A DNA stretch of 64,000 nt from Ctenosaura bakeri. Taxonomy: Eukaryota > Chordata > Lepidosauria > Squamata > Iguanidae. Location: NCBI GenBank assembly GCA_948474755.1, contig CAOLHI010001817.1, positions 186,001-250,000 of the forward strand, given 5' to 3'. The notes beneath the pieces were generated by a model. That model saw only the letters and a list, made by a program, of their open reading frames with translations. It was not told the DNA's origin and ran no database searches. Shown here piece by piece: positions 1 through 11,830 of the stretch. Each line of letters starts with the position of its first letter. The first letter of the stretch is position 1. Position numbers and translations under genes: made by a program.

Positions 1-1806
1 ACAACATGAGAAGAGATGGTTGCAGGTTAGTTCATATCTGATTTCAAGTTTCTCGTGATCTTATTCAAAGCACTAAGTGGCTTTGGACTTTGATACTTGA
101 AGGAGCACTTCTCCTTATATATACCTGACCAAGAACTGAGATCTGCTGGCGAGGCCCTGCTCCATATCATTACATTGTACAGAGATATGGGAGAGGGCTT
201 TTTGCATTGAAATGCCTTATTTATGGAATGTCTTTCCCCAGTTGCACCAAGATTCATCTCCTTTAGGTGCTAAGTTAAAACCTGGCTTTTTATTAAAGCC
301 TTTGGCCTTAATCTCCCTACTTTTGAAAGTGTATCTGTACAGGGGTTTAGCTGTTTTAGTCTTTTCTAGTGTTCCAACCTGGGGATCTATTTAATCTTTG
401 TGACAACTGGGGGAAAGAAGTTGATAGCATAAGCTTTCATAGACTAAAGTCTACAAAAGCTTACACTGCCAACTTCTTTCCTTCAGTTAGTCTCAAATGT
501 GCTACAAAATCCCCTTTCATACTGATCAGGACTAACACAGCTATGTCTTTGAATTCTCTTTTTATCTGTAGCTGTTTTAAACTGCTTTTATTATTTTAAT
601 CGCATGGGACACTGAGATTTCATGACACAGGGTGGAATACAATAGAAATATTTTAACAAATAAGTTATAAAATAAATAATATTTCCCATGTCTACCAAGT
701 GCCATCCACATTTAATGGGACTTAAACCCATATCATTGCAAAGGATTGCAAATTTAGCCTATATATGTAATGATAAGGTCACTACAAATCTATCCAGCTC
801 TTTACAAATGTGCCTTCTCCTATTCCCTTGATTGTCTACATTGATTGTGTAAAGTGATGGACAAAAATGAAAATAGCATAATGCATGAAAATGTACTGTG
901 GGCAGAAGCTGATGCTTTTGCATTATTAAAGCTGGAAAGGTGAAAATATGGTTAGCGCCTGAATTGAAGGCAACCTGGCAGTTCTATGTAGATGTTTTTC
1001 TCAGTGACATTCCCGAAGTACCGTGAGATAGCTATAATAATAATACAGAATTGCCCAGATTCTGTGTCAGGAGATGTATTGTAAAGTTCAGCACTGTAAC
1101 ATGGCTTTCCCATGATCATGTTTGGGGTGATGGTGGAAAAGTATCCAGTTCTCTTACTATATCTGGACTTACTGTGACAGACATTTTCTGGGACTTCTAA
1201 TGGTCTTATGAGGTTCCTGGGGAATGATGCTGTTGCTGCAGATCCAGCTATAGGAAGGTAGCAGAATGCTTCATCACCGACCTTCCATTTTCCATTAGCC
1301 AGAAAATGGTCATGTGGGGGATGAGGGCTGCAGCAGCATAAAGGTGGATTTGGCAGGATAGTTTAGTTACTGCACAATTGATAGGGGATTATAATCTCTG
1401 CAATGATGAAAAAAAGATGTGCAGATGTAATTTGCACTTAACTCACTAGCAGCGTGCCAGCTCTTGCCTGCAGACATAATTCATTAGTATATCACTGCTA
1501 GTTGCTTCCAAATTTGGTAGAGTGTTATGCTGCTTGTCAACACTGTGGTGTCTAGTTTCAAGTTTAAGTTCCAAACAGGGGAGAGGGACAGAGGAGATGC
1601 TAGAAGGAAAAAGGAGATCTGGCTATAACTCATCAACAAATTGTGGTAGATGCCCTAGAATTCGACAGAGTATTTTTGGTTGTTGTCAAAACTCCAGTGA
1701 CCAGTTTCAACTCAAAATTCCATAAATCAAATCAAAATTCCAAAATGTCATAAATCATCAGCAAATAATTTTTAAAATGGCTAGGATACTCACAAGAGCT
1801 CACTGA
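1..1806. other. Unannotated AT-rich DNA
   Basis: I see no supported gene or recognisable repeat here. Open frames are short (under 80 codons), overlap on both strands and show no family motif. Confidence 0.6.
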
Positions 1807-2392
1807 GGGCCTTTCCACCCTACATTTTTATAGTACTATTATTCCACTTTCAACATCCTGTGGAATTCTAGGGTTTGTAGTTTACTGAGGCCAAAGAGCT
1901 CTCTGGCTGAAAATTCTAAATGTCCCTCCCTAAACTGCAAACCCCAGGATACCATAGGATGTTGAAAGCACTATAACAATGTAGTGCAGAAATGGCCATA
2001 AGTTTATGCTCCTTTCTGCACTCTACCTTTTTGCAGTGGTGTCCAGTGGGGATCCCCGCAGTGGCTCTGCCAGGAGGAGAGCATGATGGGAATGTTCCCC
2101 TCTGCACTAATTGGTTCCATGATGAAGGAATTGTGATGGACCTGCCTCTTCCTTCCACAGCACAGCCAGGTACCTTCCCAGGTTTCCCAGGCTTCTGCAT
2201 CGCAGGTAAGTCCACAATGGTGGTGCAATTGCTGGTCATTGATGGAGGAAACCCATCAATGATTTACTCTGTGGTTGCACTGTCTGGGGACAGGAGAAGG
2301 ATGAGACTGTGGCGACATCATGCAGAACTGTCATGGGATAGGATGTTGAAAGTGGAATAATAGCACTATAACAGTGTAGGGTGGAAATTGCC
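1807..2392. mobile_element. M1 palindromic MITE, compound copy
   Basis: The left end (GGGCCTTTCCACCCTACA) and the reverse complement of the right end (GGCAATTTCCACCCTACA) match, and the match continues through the block TATTATTCCACTTTCAACAT, giving terminal inverted repeats of about 50 bp. Such ends without a transposase gene are typical of non-autonomous DNA transposons. Inside there is a second end-like border near 1975-1997 (GTAGTGCAGAAATGGCC) facing another at 2011-2027 (CCTTTCTGCACTCTACC). The element therefore looks compound: either one MITE inside another, or one long element with an internal palindromic half. The central 350 bp (2030-2330) is unlike the other M1 copies. The superfamily is not certain; hAT-like or Tc1/mariner-like are both possible. 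Open frames inside it on both strands show no transposase motif. Confidence 0.65.
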
Positions 2393-5300
2393 AAAGGCAG
2401 GAAAACAGGAAGAGACTAAGACACCACTGAGTTTCCTGAATTTTTAAAGTAGTGGGAATATGAGAAAAGGCTTTCTTAGGCACCACTAGTAAGAATTATG
2501 AAGTTAAATAAAGAGGAAATGATGTGTGTGTGTGAAGGAGGTCCTTTGGATACAGCGGTATTAGGTACAAGTTCAGGCCACCTTGGATATATTCCAGCTG
2601 ACAGAGTTTATTTTTTTATGCATATGCCATACTGTGTTGTTATTGCTCCTGATGTTATCTTCATTATCCCTGTTATTATTTGAAGGATGTCTTGCAAAGC
2701 AAGCAATTGCTTCTCTGCCTTTTAAATCCAAAGACAACATTAGACTCACTATTTCCTCTGTAGAGTTAAGGGGGAAAAATCCATCATGAGCATTCCTGAG
2801 AGTTGACATAACATACTGTAATTTCCATTATTGCCCATTATATAAATATGCAATTATCTGTTCAACAGACTTACAGTTTTTTCCTAGTCATCATCAAGTA
2901 ACACATTAAGGACTTCTTAAAGACTGTTTCAGTTCATGGATCACTGACCTTCAAATCCGTGTGACAGCCTATTAAGCAAATGCTGATAATTCAGTCTTTA
3001 TGTAGGGGCAGTTAAAAAAAAAATTATGAAAGTGGTTTACTGTGAAATCCTGGACCTCCTCAGCAACATCTTTTTAACACTGACTGCAGCCATTGCACTT
3101 TTCAAATGGGAAAATTAGCTGTTTGCATTTTCTAACATCTTGTTTTTGAGATGAAATCAATGTTACTTGGATGACTATCACAAAGGTTTATGGCACATGG
3201 TGGAATAAATTTTAAAAATTGCATACTTTACTGAATAAACAAATTTTCTCTCCTTTTCTTAAAGGGATCAGTTAATTATTTTGTGTTCTAATATTTAAGA
3301 GAGTCAGAAAAGCATGCTGGGCAAAATCGAGGCAAAACTAGTTAACCTGGTCCCCACTCAAGGAAATGGAATTGAAATTGGCTATGAGTGTATTCCTCAT
3401 CTCCTGAGAGAGCTAACTAAGGGAAGTATCCCCCTTTGATTGAGTGGGTTAAGAAGGTACAGTGCTTCTTCATTGGTTAGGGGAAGACTCTGCTGCAGAG
3501 AGGACTTTAGATATTTCTGTAGATGGATAAGACATGGCTTTGCATCTCCCAGAATCTAGATCCTCATCTATTTCCCCAAGAGGATCAAAGCTTGGGACCA
3601 TAGACAATGCCAGCCTGCTGCTGATTTTTTTTCTATCAGTTTTTCCTCTTTGCTTTCAATGAGTGGGGAAATATGAAACCAGTGGATGCCTCTTCTACCC
3701 CGTGCCCCTCCCTTTGGAGAGCTTGACCAAACAGCAATCCTAAATGCACTTCCCTATTAAACTATATGGGACTGACTTCGAAATTAATATGCAGAGATCT
3801 GTACAGAAACTTCCTTATACTGAATGTTCAGATATTGTCTGATACACTCTGTTTTAATTTATACCTGTGCATATCTCATCAGCTTTCTTTCCCTTTTCCC
3901 TTTTCCCCTCTTTCCTTGCTTGTCTTGTTCTCTGGTGAAGGAACAAGAAACTGCATTTTTCCCCTCTGAGGCACTGAAATATTTTTGAGAGCTCTTTCCT
4001 ATTTGCAAGAACCATTTTTCCCAAATTGCCAAAATTGTGGAAGTTGCATAGCTAATACCCAGTAGCTGCTGTCTTGCTGTATGGACTTATATAAAATTAG
4101 AAGCATTTTAAGATGACTCGTTTGATCAGTCAAGTAGTTTGGTGCTTGCTGTGTATGTCTCTGATTTGCTTCAGAAAGGATAGGCATTGGATTGGATGGA
4201 GACAGTTTGCACAATTGCAGAGACCTGAGTGGTGGTGGTGGGGAGACTAATCTCAAGCTAGAGGTGAGTAATTTCATAAGAGTTAATGAACTCCCAACAG
4301 GCTGTCTCAATGTATCAAGGCAACCTGCATCATTGAGAATGAGTAGTTTTGCAAGGTTTCTTCACATTGTTTTCCAGCATAAATTCAGTTCTCATTTTAT
4401 AGGAGAACGGACCTTCATATTTGTACTTATGGATCAAACACACTTTAAAATGTTTAAAACTGAGTTGGGGGAGCATGTTTGTTTAGAATGCTCTTGTAAA
4501 TTTGGAGTGCAAAGTATATTTTTACTGTGATATAGATTATAGAAAATAAGCACACTGACAGGCTCTTAACTCTGTGGGCATTACAGCACAGTCTTATAGC
4601 AAGATTTAGGTCCTCTTGCAGAAAGACTGTGAATGGTGTCAGTTAACCAATATGAAGTAAAAGCATTCATTTTAGATATAACATTTGCCACAGTGACAAG
4701 GCTAACATATCATTACACTTTAGGTCAATGTCTTTGACAGATTTTTTACTGTTTAAAGATATTGGAAATATATATAATGGAGAAATGTAGGAGGTATGTT
4801 TCATTCCTTTCCACATCTGTAATAATAGAAGTGTGTGCTCATGCTCTGTTTATATACTGTCTATCAGCAGCAGAGTTCCAGAATTGTGAAATGTAGATAT
4901 GTGAAACTTGTCCTGGATATTAAGAGGATCTTAGCAATTTGTTTTAAAGAAACACGGTTAACTAATTTGGGTTAATTGAAATTAACTAAATCTTTATCAA
5001 GCTTGCAGTATTATTTTCAGTCACCATGTAGGAGACCTCTCAACCTTCTCTAACCAACAGCGATAAAGCTGTAGCCATCCATTTGGACATCCATTTCTCT
5101 AGAGATCTTCTAGGTGGCTTCACATGGTACCACTTTCTGCAGAGTTCCTGAACTTTTTGAACTGGTAAAAAAAGATATGGGGGAAGGCCTTGAGCTTGGT
5201 AAGAGGAGAAAGAATGACCAGAGAGAAAAGGTGAATGGAAATAAGTGTAGGTAGAGAGAAATATCAGTGAGGGGAAAAGAGGGAACAGTAGAGTAGAGTG

Positions 5301-6589
5301 GCCCAGGAGAGACTGAGGAAAGAGCAGAGGAAAAGTGAAAGAGTTCTGAGTATGTGTTTGGTTGTTATCGAGTTTCTAATTCTTGTTAAGCTAGTTACTT
5401 CTGCTAGTCAGTGAAATAAAAAAGGGAAATGATTGTTATCATACTCTATTGCCTAGCTCCCTGTTCTCATGGCAGAATGAACCTGTAAAAATACCTTTGC
5501 AGCATGATTCTAAATAAGTTTACTGAGAAATAAATCCCCTGATTTGAAGGACAATTAGTGGCTAGTAAGTATGCTCAAACTGCTCAAAGTTATTGCATGG
5601 TCCCATGGTTGTTTTCTCAGTCTAAATTTTGATGTCATGGCTTTTATATTCTGAACCATGAAGTCAGTGCCAAAGAGTACCATGAAGACAGTGAGCCAGG
5701 AACTGATTTTAAGATGGCGGCGGGGGGGGGTCAGTACTGGCAGGTAGGTTTTTATTAATTTTGGTTGCTTGCAGTTGTAGCGAGGAGGCAAGATACGTTT
5801 TCCCAAGGATTATCTTTCAAGCATCCTTAAATACAAGGTCTCTTATGAGCACAATGTGATCTCCATCTGATCAATGAAGGTTACTTCCAAGTAAGTATGC
5901 ATAGGTTAGATAGCAGGTAGGCCTTTAATATTCCTGGTGGGGCTCAATGACAATGGCCACCTTAATATGCCTTATGACTTGATCATTTTGAATACTTTTT
6001 ACTGATAATTCTCAAGGAGACTCAACTACATTGGAGTCTTGGTGGTCCAATTTTCCCCAGATCAATTTGGGAGTGGGGGTGCTAAAGCCCCTCAGCCTCT
6101 TTTCTTGGGTTCGTGCATGCAGTGCCCATCTGGAGTGCCTGTTCAAACCAGTTGTCTGGTTTGGAAGTGAAAGCAAACCCATATTTTAGAGATGAATAAA
6201 AATATACCTTTCAAATTGCTGCTCCATTTGGAAGGACTGAATCAGCAGGAGTGGGTTGGACTTCTGTTTTGGTTTTGTCCAGGCAGGTAAGGAAATTGCT
6301 AGGAAGGATGGCTAATATCCTATATTGTGTTTACAGATTCATAATCTGGAGTCAAGGATTGGTAACTGATCTTGAATATTGAATTATACAATGTATTCAC
6401 TATTGCCATAAATGTAAATTCTCCCCACACCTCCTTAAACTCCAAGGAACCACTTCAGACAATGGGAGTCTGTTCTGCTGGTGGCTGGGGCACAGCAGGA
6501 TGATGTTTCCAGCTCCTTTCCTTTAGTGAATGAGACTGTGACAATCAGAAACAATTCTCTGTTGCAATTCCTCATCACACCCTCACTAT
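2393..6589. other. Unannotated DNA
   Basis: There is no gene or repeat family I can name. A purine-rich stretch lies at about 5180-5345 and a short poly-G run at about 5722-5729. The small ORFs on both strands have no recognisable domains. Confidence 0.55.
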
Positions 6590-6793
6590 AGGGCCTTTCC
6601 ACACTACACTGTTATAGTGCTATTATTCCACTTTCAACATCCTATGGAATCCTGGGATTTGCAGTTTTTGGAGGGGCATTTAAAATTCTCAATCAGAGAG
6701 CTCTTCAGTCTGAGTAAACTACAAACCCCAGAACTCCACAGGATGTTGAAAGTGACCTAATAGCACTGTAACAGTGTAGTGTAGAAAGGCCCT
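6590..6793. mobile_element. M1 palindromic MITE, complete copy
   Basis: A roughly 200-bp foldback element. The left end reads TATAGGGCCTTTCCACACTA, and the right end read backwards is TATAGGGCCTTTCTACACTA. The inverted arms contain CCACTTTCAACATCC and GGATGTTGAAAGTG, and the centre contains paired segments around GGGATTTGCAGTTT and AAACTACAAACCCC. It is the cleanest M1 copy in the window. The flanking CTATAG is itself palindromic, so target duplication and terminal repeat cannot be separated by eye. There is no coding capacity. It must have been mobilised by a transposase made elsewhere. Confidence 0.8.
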
Positions 6794-7011
6794 ATAGACT
6801 GCTGGTGAGAGGGATTTGGAAATGTCATTCTGCTGCTCCCTGTCATCAACAGAACAGACCCCCATTGATTGGAGTAGCAGCTTGATGTCAAGGTAAGATT
6901 TAGAGGTTGGGCCAGGAGATTATATTTAGTTATACGTTTGTTAAGTAAGTCAGCAATGTAGGATCTCTGATGATTTCATCTGGGACAGAGACTCCTTCCC
7001 ACTTTGGAGCA

Positions 7012-7012
<1 letters not shown>

Positions 7013-7085
<73 letters not shown>

Positions 7086-7112
7086 GCTCCCTCCCTCCCT
7101 CCCTCCCTCCCT
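7013..7112 (+). repeat. Compound microsatellite (CT)n(CTTT)n(CCCT)n
   Basis: A continuous pyrimidine tract starts as CT dinucleotides, changes to CTTT and ends as CCCT/TCCC. It creates low-complexity Ser/Phe/Pro or Arg/Glu/Lys frames on the two strands, which are not genes. Confidence 0.95.
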
Positions 7113-8440
7113 TTCCAGAACAACATTATATATAGCAATATTCCAAAGGACATAGTGTAAAAAAATGGCAGTCAATGGCAGAGCCCTATCAGCTCATCCC
7201 AACTGGAGTAGACACAATGAATCAATTGTTAAATATTTAGTAATCACATATGTGAATTCTATTGATCCAGTGAGTCTACTCTGGTTGGGAACTTACAGTA
7301 AGATTCAGGCCAATATTGTCATGAGGTAGCATCAATCTGGAGGGATGAATGGTAGTTTCAGGGAATGGCCGACACAAGGAGCTTTGCCACTACCTGTAGT
7401 GACGGGGGGGGGGATGGAACAAAACTCCACAAAGAAATAAAAGAGAAGACAAGAGAAGTTACATTACTGCAGCTGTACAAGTACTCTGCCCCAGTTTCAA
7501 CTTTTCTCTTTTTAGCCTCACCTCCAGTTTTGAGCGAAAGCTTCTCTGCAAGAACTAGTTGGTTATGAAAATAATGTTCGATGTAATTTCTAATAAGAGT
7601 CCGTAGCAAGCAGATTGCATATGCATTAATTCTGAAACAGTGTACAGACTTCCCTGCATATTCAAGTCCTCTACAATAGATGGGACTTGAGACAGGAATT
7701 AAATAAAGTGCACTTGTCTTTGGATGACTGTGCTAGTGCTAAATCATGTTTAGTTTGACACTTAGCCACAGGGTTGCTGTAGCTCACTCAAGGGTATTGT
7801 CTTTTTCTCATACGCCAGAGAGTCAGATACATTTTGGAACTGTGTAACTTAAATGCAGTTAAAATGGCTACTCATTTGACAAATGATGTTGGTTCTGAAT
7901 AGCTGACCCAAGCCATAGAATTATGATTAAAAAAAAGAGTAATGAGAGATACTTAATATAGTGGGATAGTGGCAAGGACTGGATTAAGTGGGCCAGGGGT
8001 GGGACTGTCCTTGAAAGAATGAGTTAATTTCTGCTATGTTCTTCTTGTAAATGGATGGGATACTTTAGCTCAGATTGCCTAACAAATGAGGTGTGAAAAG
8101 TGTGATCTGTGGACTACATATGGCTCCCAGGACCATTTTTGTGGCCTCAAGGGTCTTAGAGATTTTTTAAAAATGCAATTTCTTTTTTTAAAAAAAACAT
8201 TTTTGGCGCCATGATGCCCCTGCTGCTCTCTAGATAGTGTGAGGGGCATTTTTGCCATGTATTTGGAATACCTGATTCAATTTAGACCCAGGAAATGTCA
8301 TTTGTGAAACATGAAGTGAACAGGAAATGGCTTCCACACAATACTTGTATCAGACCCTCATTTTTTTTCTTTAAAGTGCAAAAATTATATGATGGTGATC
8401 ATGATCATGATCATTTTCATTTTCACATACACACACCCAC
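7113..8440. other. Unannotated DNA
   Basis: Nothing recognised except short A/T tracts, including T7A8 at 8183-8197, and a (GATCAT) run near 8395-8412. Confidence 0.55.
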
Positions 8441-8444
8441 ACCA

Positions 8445-8665
8445 TTTTTCTTCTAACGATCTCGAGGCAATTTGCATGGTTTCCCTACTCCCTACTTTCT
8501 TCTAACAACTCTGTGAGGTAGGCCAAACTGAGAGTAACTGAATCAAGATCACAGTTCACATGAGAGAGTGACTAACCCAAGAATTAGATGGTCCTGTGTG
8601 CAGTTAAACCTGGAGGTCCCAAGTCTTTGGTACCATACCACATTGATTCTCAATTTGCTATATCA
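8445..8665 (-). mobile_element. Degenerate SINE-like repeat, reversed
   Basis: The segment reads like a decayed reversed tRNA-derived or MIR-like squamate repeat: AACAACTCTGTGAGGTAGGC, then a tract around AATCAAGATCACAG, then a degenerate gap where the antisense promoter box would lie. The family is inferred from this word order alone. There is no intact pol III box and no clear target duplication, so the limits are approximate. Confidence 0.4.
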
Positions 8666-8699
8666 CATCCTCTAGTATGTACAGTTTTATTGCATAGTA

Positions 8700-9148
8700 T
8701 GCATAACTGGATGCAGCTTTCAACTGAGAACTGAATGCAGAAAAATACACAGTCCAAATAATGATTCTGCATCAGAACAATTCCACTGGTTGCCAGTTTG
8801 TTTCTGGGAAGAATTCAAATTGCTGACTATGACCTTTACGTGGCTTAGATCTAGACTATTTGGGAAAACATATCTCCCAATATAAGCTGGCCCATGTTCT
8901 AAGATCCAAGGTGGAAGGCTTTCTTTTGGCCTAACCATCATCTCACGGACATCTCTTGAGGAAGCAAGAGACAGCCATTTCGGTGGCTGCTTTCAGGCCA
9001 TGGAATTCCCTTCCCTAGAAAGTCCAGTTGGCCCTCTCCCTATTGTCATTTTGCTGGTAGATAAAGAAAGCATTTGGTTCTTTGTATTTTGTAATAGATA
9101 GAGCTTTTAATTGGCTTTTTAAATTTCATTCTGTTTTTATTGCTTTTT
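8700..9148 (+). mobile_element. L2-like LINE 3' end, upstream part
   Basis: Translation near 8780-8890 gives the words HWLPVCFWEEFKLL and LRSRLFGKTYLPI. These correspond to the C-terminal end of ORF2 in vertebrate L2/CR1-group LINEs, where the usual form is close to HWLPVRFRIQFKVL. After it come a TT-rich 3' UTR and then an abrupt break where an L1 has landed. The rest of the tail resumes at 10161. The reading frame is broken by stops, so this is a fossil. L2 rather than CR1 is a judgement from the tail type. Confidence 0.6.
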
Positions 9149-10160
9149 AAAGTGTTTTCACTGGTTCCCATAGAGACAATTAAAAGAGAGATTTAAAATG
9201 GATCAAAAATTATACGGGTTTGAAAGAAATGAAAATGAACTGGGTGTATTGATGAAAGGGGACGAGACAAAGAGAATTTCCAGAATTTATAAAATATTGC
9301 TACAAAGAGAGATGAAATCAGATATTGTTAAAAATAGCATGGTTAGATGGGCTCAAAATATAGGACATCCAATTGAGTTGGATACATGGGTGAGGGCATG
9401 GAAGACAGATGTAAAATTTATGCCAAGTTTAAATTTAAGAGAAAATTTTTATAAAATGTTATATAGATGGTACATGATACCTGTAAAACTGAAAAAAATA
9501 ACAAGAAATGGGAATGGAAAATGTTGGAAATGTGATGAGAAAGAGGGATCTTTTTTCCATATGTGGTGGACCTGTAAAATAGCAAAAAAAAGTTTTGGAA
9601 AGAAATACAGGATGAAATTCAAAGATTGCATGATTTTAATTTTGAAATGAAGCCAGAACTCTATTTGTTGAATATGTTAGGGCGACAAAGAGAAATAAGA
9701 TCTCATCAAAAGACATTACTATATATAATAACTGCAGCAAAACTGACTTATGCTCAACATTGGAAAGAAAGAAAATATATCCTGGATATGGTAGAGACAG
9801 AAAAGTTAACTTTTTCACTCAAAAATAAGCCAGTCCAGGGCTTTGAAAGTGAATGGTGAGAGGTATTGAACTGGATAAAAGAATAAGATGGGGAAAAGAA
9901 TGAAAGATTGTGAGAAAGGTGAAAGACAAAATGGGGTGGGAAAAGATAAAATGTAAATAGTTAAATATAAGTTAAAAGTAATAGTTTGTGATTGTTGTAA
10001 AACAGAGATGATGTATGGAATGGAATGTTTAAACAGAATGGAATGTTAAACTCAGATTCAGCTGGGAAAATTGATGTCTGGAAGCGGGGAGGGTTTTTTT
10101 TAATTCTTTTTCATTTAAAATTTTAAAAAAAAATTACTTATAAAAAATAAAGTGTTTTCA
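9149..10160 (+). mobile_element. 5'-truncated L1 with 12-bp target duplication
   Basis: The direct repeat AAAGTGTTTTCA occurs perfectly at 9149-9160 and 10149-10160. Between the two copies are the last 230 or so codons of an L1 ORF2 and a T/A-rich 3' UTR ending in an A-rich tail. This is the signature of target-primed reverse transcription. The element sits inside an L2-like LINE tail and is therefore younger than it. It also resembles the C-terminal half of the broken L1 near 33.4-37.6 kb (shared words KIYGFEK/KLYGFER and YKILL/YKLLL). Confidence 0.9.
9198..9859 (+). pseudogene. L1 ORF2 C-terminal fragment
   Basis: This is the C-terminal, post-RT part of an L1 ORF2 protein. The first frame (9198-9650) starts MDQKLYGFERNENE and contains a cysteine/histidine cluster, CWKCDEKEGSFFHMWWTC, matching the C-terminal zinc-knuckle region of L1 ORF2 (pattern CWKC...HMWWSC). 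A frameshift near 9630-9650 moves the rest into another frame (to 9859), with words such as YIITAAKLTYAQHWKER and MVETEKLTFSLKNK that are usual at the L1 ORF2 end. The endonuclease and reverse transcriptase were never copied because the insertion is 5'-truncated. The first Met is not a true start. Confidence 0.88.
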
Positions 10161-10345
10161 AAACTGTTTTTAACTTGTTTGTAACATCAAATTTAGTTTA
10201 ATTGTGTTTTAACTTCTGTATTAAGATCTTTTTTTTTCAATTGTACTGTTTTTTGTTTTTTTAAAGTTGCTGTACATTGCCTTGAATCCAATGATGGCAG
10301 GATATAAACTGAATCCTGTGGTGGCAGGATATCAATTAAATAAAT
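10161..10345 (+). mobile_element. L2-like LINE 3' tail, downstream part
   Basis: This continues the LINE interrupted at 9148. It reads through GTTGCTGTACATTGCCTTG and a duplicated word, GGCAGGATATMAAYT, and ends in a short (AAATA)-type tail, TTAAATAAATAATA. Such a tail, a 'cell-position' sentence followed by a short simple repeat, is common to L2/CR1-type LINE ends in reptiles. The two halves rejoin exactly across the L1 target duplication. Confidence 0.6.
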
Positions 10346-10560
10346 AATATAAAGAAATACTAAAATAAATAGCAAAAGATAAATCTACATGTGAAAATGC
10401 AAAGATACATGCAGTCCAAAAGGTACAACCATACCTCAGTTAACAAAGCCTCTGGCAAAGAAGCTGCTTTATAAAAGCTCTTTTATACCTTCCCAGACCC
10501 TTTTTTTCTCCTCATCTTCTGTCTGGCTGGAAGTTTTTTAAAGGAGTGTCAGCATCTGAG

Positions 10561-10763
10561 AGCCAGTGTGTTATAGTGGTTTGAATGTTGGACTGTGACC
10601 CTTGAGACCAGGATTCAATTCCCCGCTCAGCCATGAAAATCTGCTGGATGGCTTTGGGTGCATCACACCTTCTCAGTCCCAGAAAATCCCCTGATAGATT
10701 TGCTGTAGGGTCGCCATGAGTTGGAAATGACTTTAAGGCACACAACAAGAACAACAGCAGCAT
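10561..10763 (+). mobile_element. Sauria-type SINE (tRNA head)
   Basis: A full-length SINE. The tRNA-derived head starts AGCCAGTGTGTTATAGTGG (box A region) and carries a box B-like GGATTCAATTC at about 10611-10621. The 3' end contains GGGTCGCCATGAGTTGG and GGCACACAAC followed by a CAA/ACA-rich tail, the signature of Sauria SINEs, which are mobilised by Bov-B LINEs. The SINE is non-coding. ORFs drawn across it on the minus strand are spurious. Confidence 0.9.
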
Positions 10764-11559
10764 TAGGAAGATGTTGAAGGATGGTGAAGGAGAGCTGGAG
10801 AAAGACAAACTTTTGGTGTTGGGTTTCAGCAGCATGTCTCCAGCAAACAATGTAATAAAATTTGACATGGGAAAGAGTAGATTTCTGTTCTAGCTGACCT
10901 TCCCATAGCAACGTGTGTCTGCCTACAGTATTGGCAGCCATACAACTCCATGCTTTGATATGGTTTAATTGCCAAAATATATTAATTGGCAGATATATTT
11001 GATTGGCATAAAATATAAATTACACACACTTATGGCTGGAAAGCCATGTGAAGAAAGGACCCTGGCTGGAAAACAGGTGACTCCAGCATGGTCAGAACGT
11101 AAAGATAATCCTTTCAACAAAAACAATAGTCACACTCAAGAAGCAGAGGGCAAAGCCCCTGCTTTGTGCATTTCCTATGGAATCTCTCTTATCCTCCTTC
11201 CTTAGTAAACATTTTCCACCCCTTTATCCTGTCCTCAAAGACAGAACTGGCATATAGTCATCAAAGCCTTTGTCACCTAGATGCTAAAATGATCAACATA
11301 TTTCCTTCACACATTAAAAATGTTAACTCATTCCAGCCATCTTCTATCTACCCTGCAAACTGCAAACATTGTTTGCCCAGGCCATTCACACCTCAAATCT
11401 TCAGGGCAGGTTTTTGGGTATAAGAGACCCACATTTGGGTACCTCCTTGCAGTACAAGAATCTCAGGCATCCAGTCTGTTAACCCTGCTTTCCAATATTG
11501 TACTGTTCTTGGCCACAAGTCTGAACCACATCAATTTTCTTCATCTCTCTCTCTGGAAT
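10764..11559. other. Unannotated DNA, possibly upstream part of LTR B copy 3
   Basis: No gene recognised. Because it lies just upstream of an R/U5-like LTR segment, the stretch from about 11040 could be the U3 portion of that LTR. I could not align it to the other B copies. Confidence 0.4.
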
Positions 11560-11830
11560 GGTAAATATTGTTCATTCTACCCTGAAATCTTGCTGTCTTA
11601 AACTTTCCTACCTGATTCAGTTAGCCTTGTGTGAGTATGTGCGCAAGTGTCAACTTTTGTGTGCTTGTTTGACTTTCCCCAAATAAAACACATCCTAGAC
11701 AATTTATAAGTCTTTGGCTGATTTTACTGCAGTGACCAAGTAAACATAGGTGGAAAGATCCCCCAGTTACCCCTCCTCTTGCAGCCTTCATAATTAATTC
11801 CTCATTTTTTACATTTAATCGTGGATGCTG
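11560..11830 (+). mobile_element. LTR family B, fragment (copy 3)
   Basis: A polyadenylation-type segment, CCCCAAATAAAACACATCC (near 11676-11694), is followed by the block CAGTTACCCCTCCTCTTGCA and a CTTCATAATTAATTCC segment. The order and words match LTR copies at 28.6-29.2 kb (AATAAAACATTC, then AGTTACCCTACTCTTGCAGG) and at 57.8-58.2 kb. The 3' limit is vague and the U3 part is not aligned. It is an old solo LTR or fragment with no viral gene. Confidence 0.45.

Noticed and set aside
1916..2360. Frames of 74-122 codons on both strands at 2 kb
   Set aside because: They lie inside a non-coding compound MITE and have no motif.
6930..7175. Arg/Glu-rich and Ser/Leu/Pro-rich frames over the 7-kb microsatellite
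   Set aside because: They are translations of CT/CTTT/CCCT repeats on both strands.
10600..10625. tRNA genes at the SINE heads (10.6, 25.3 and 41.8 kb)
   Set aside because: Only box A/B-like words persist. No cloverleaf could be closed, and each is followed by the SINE body.
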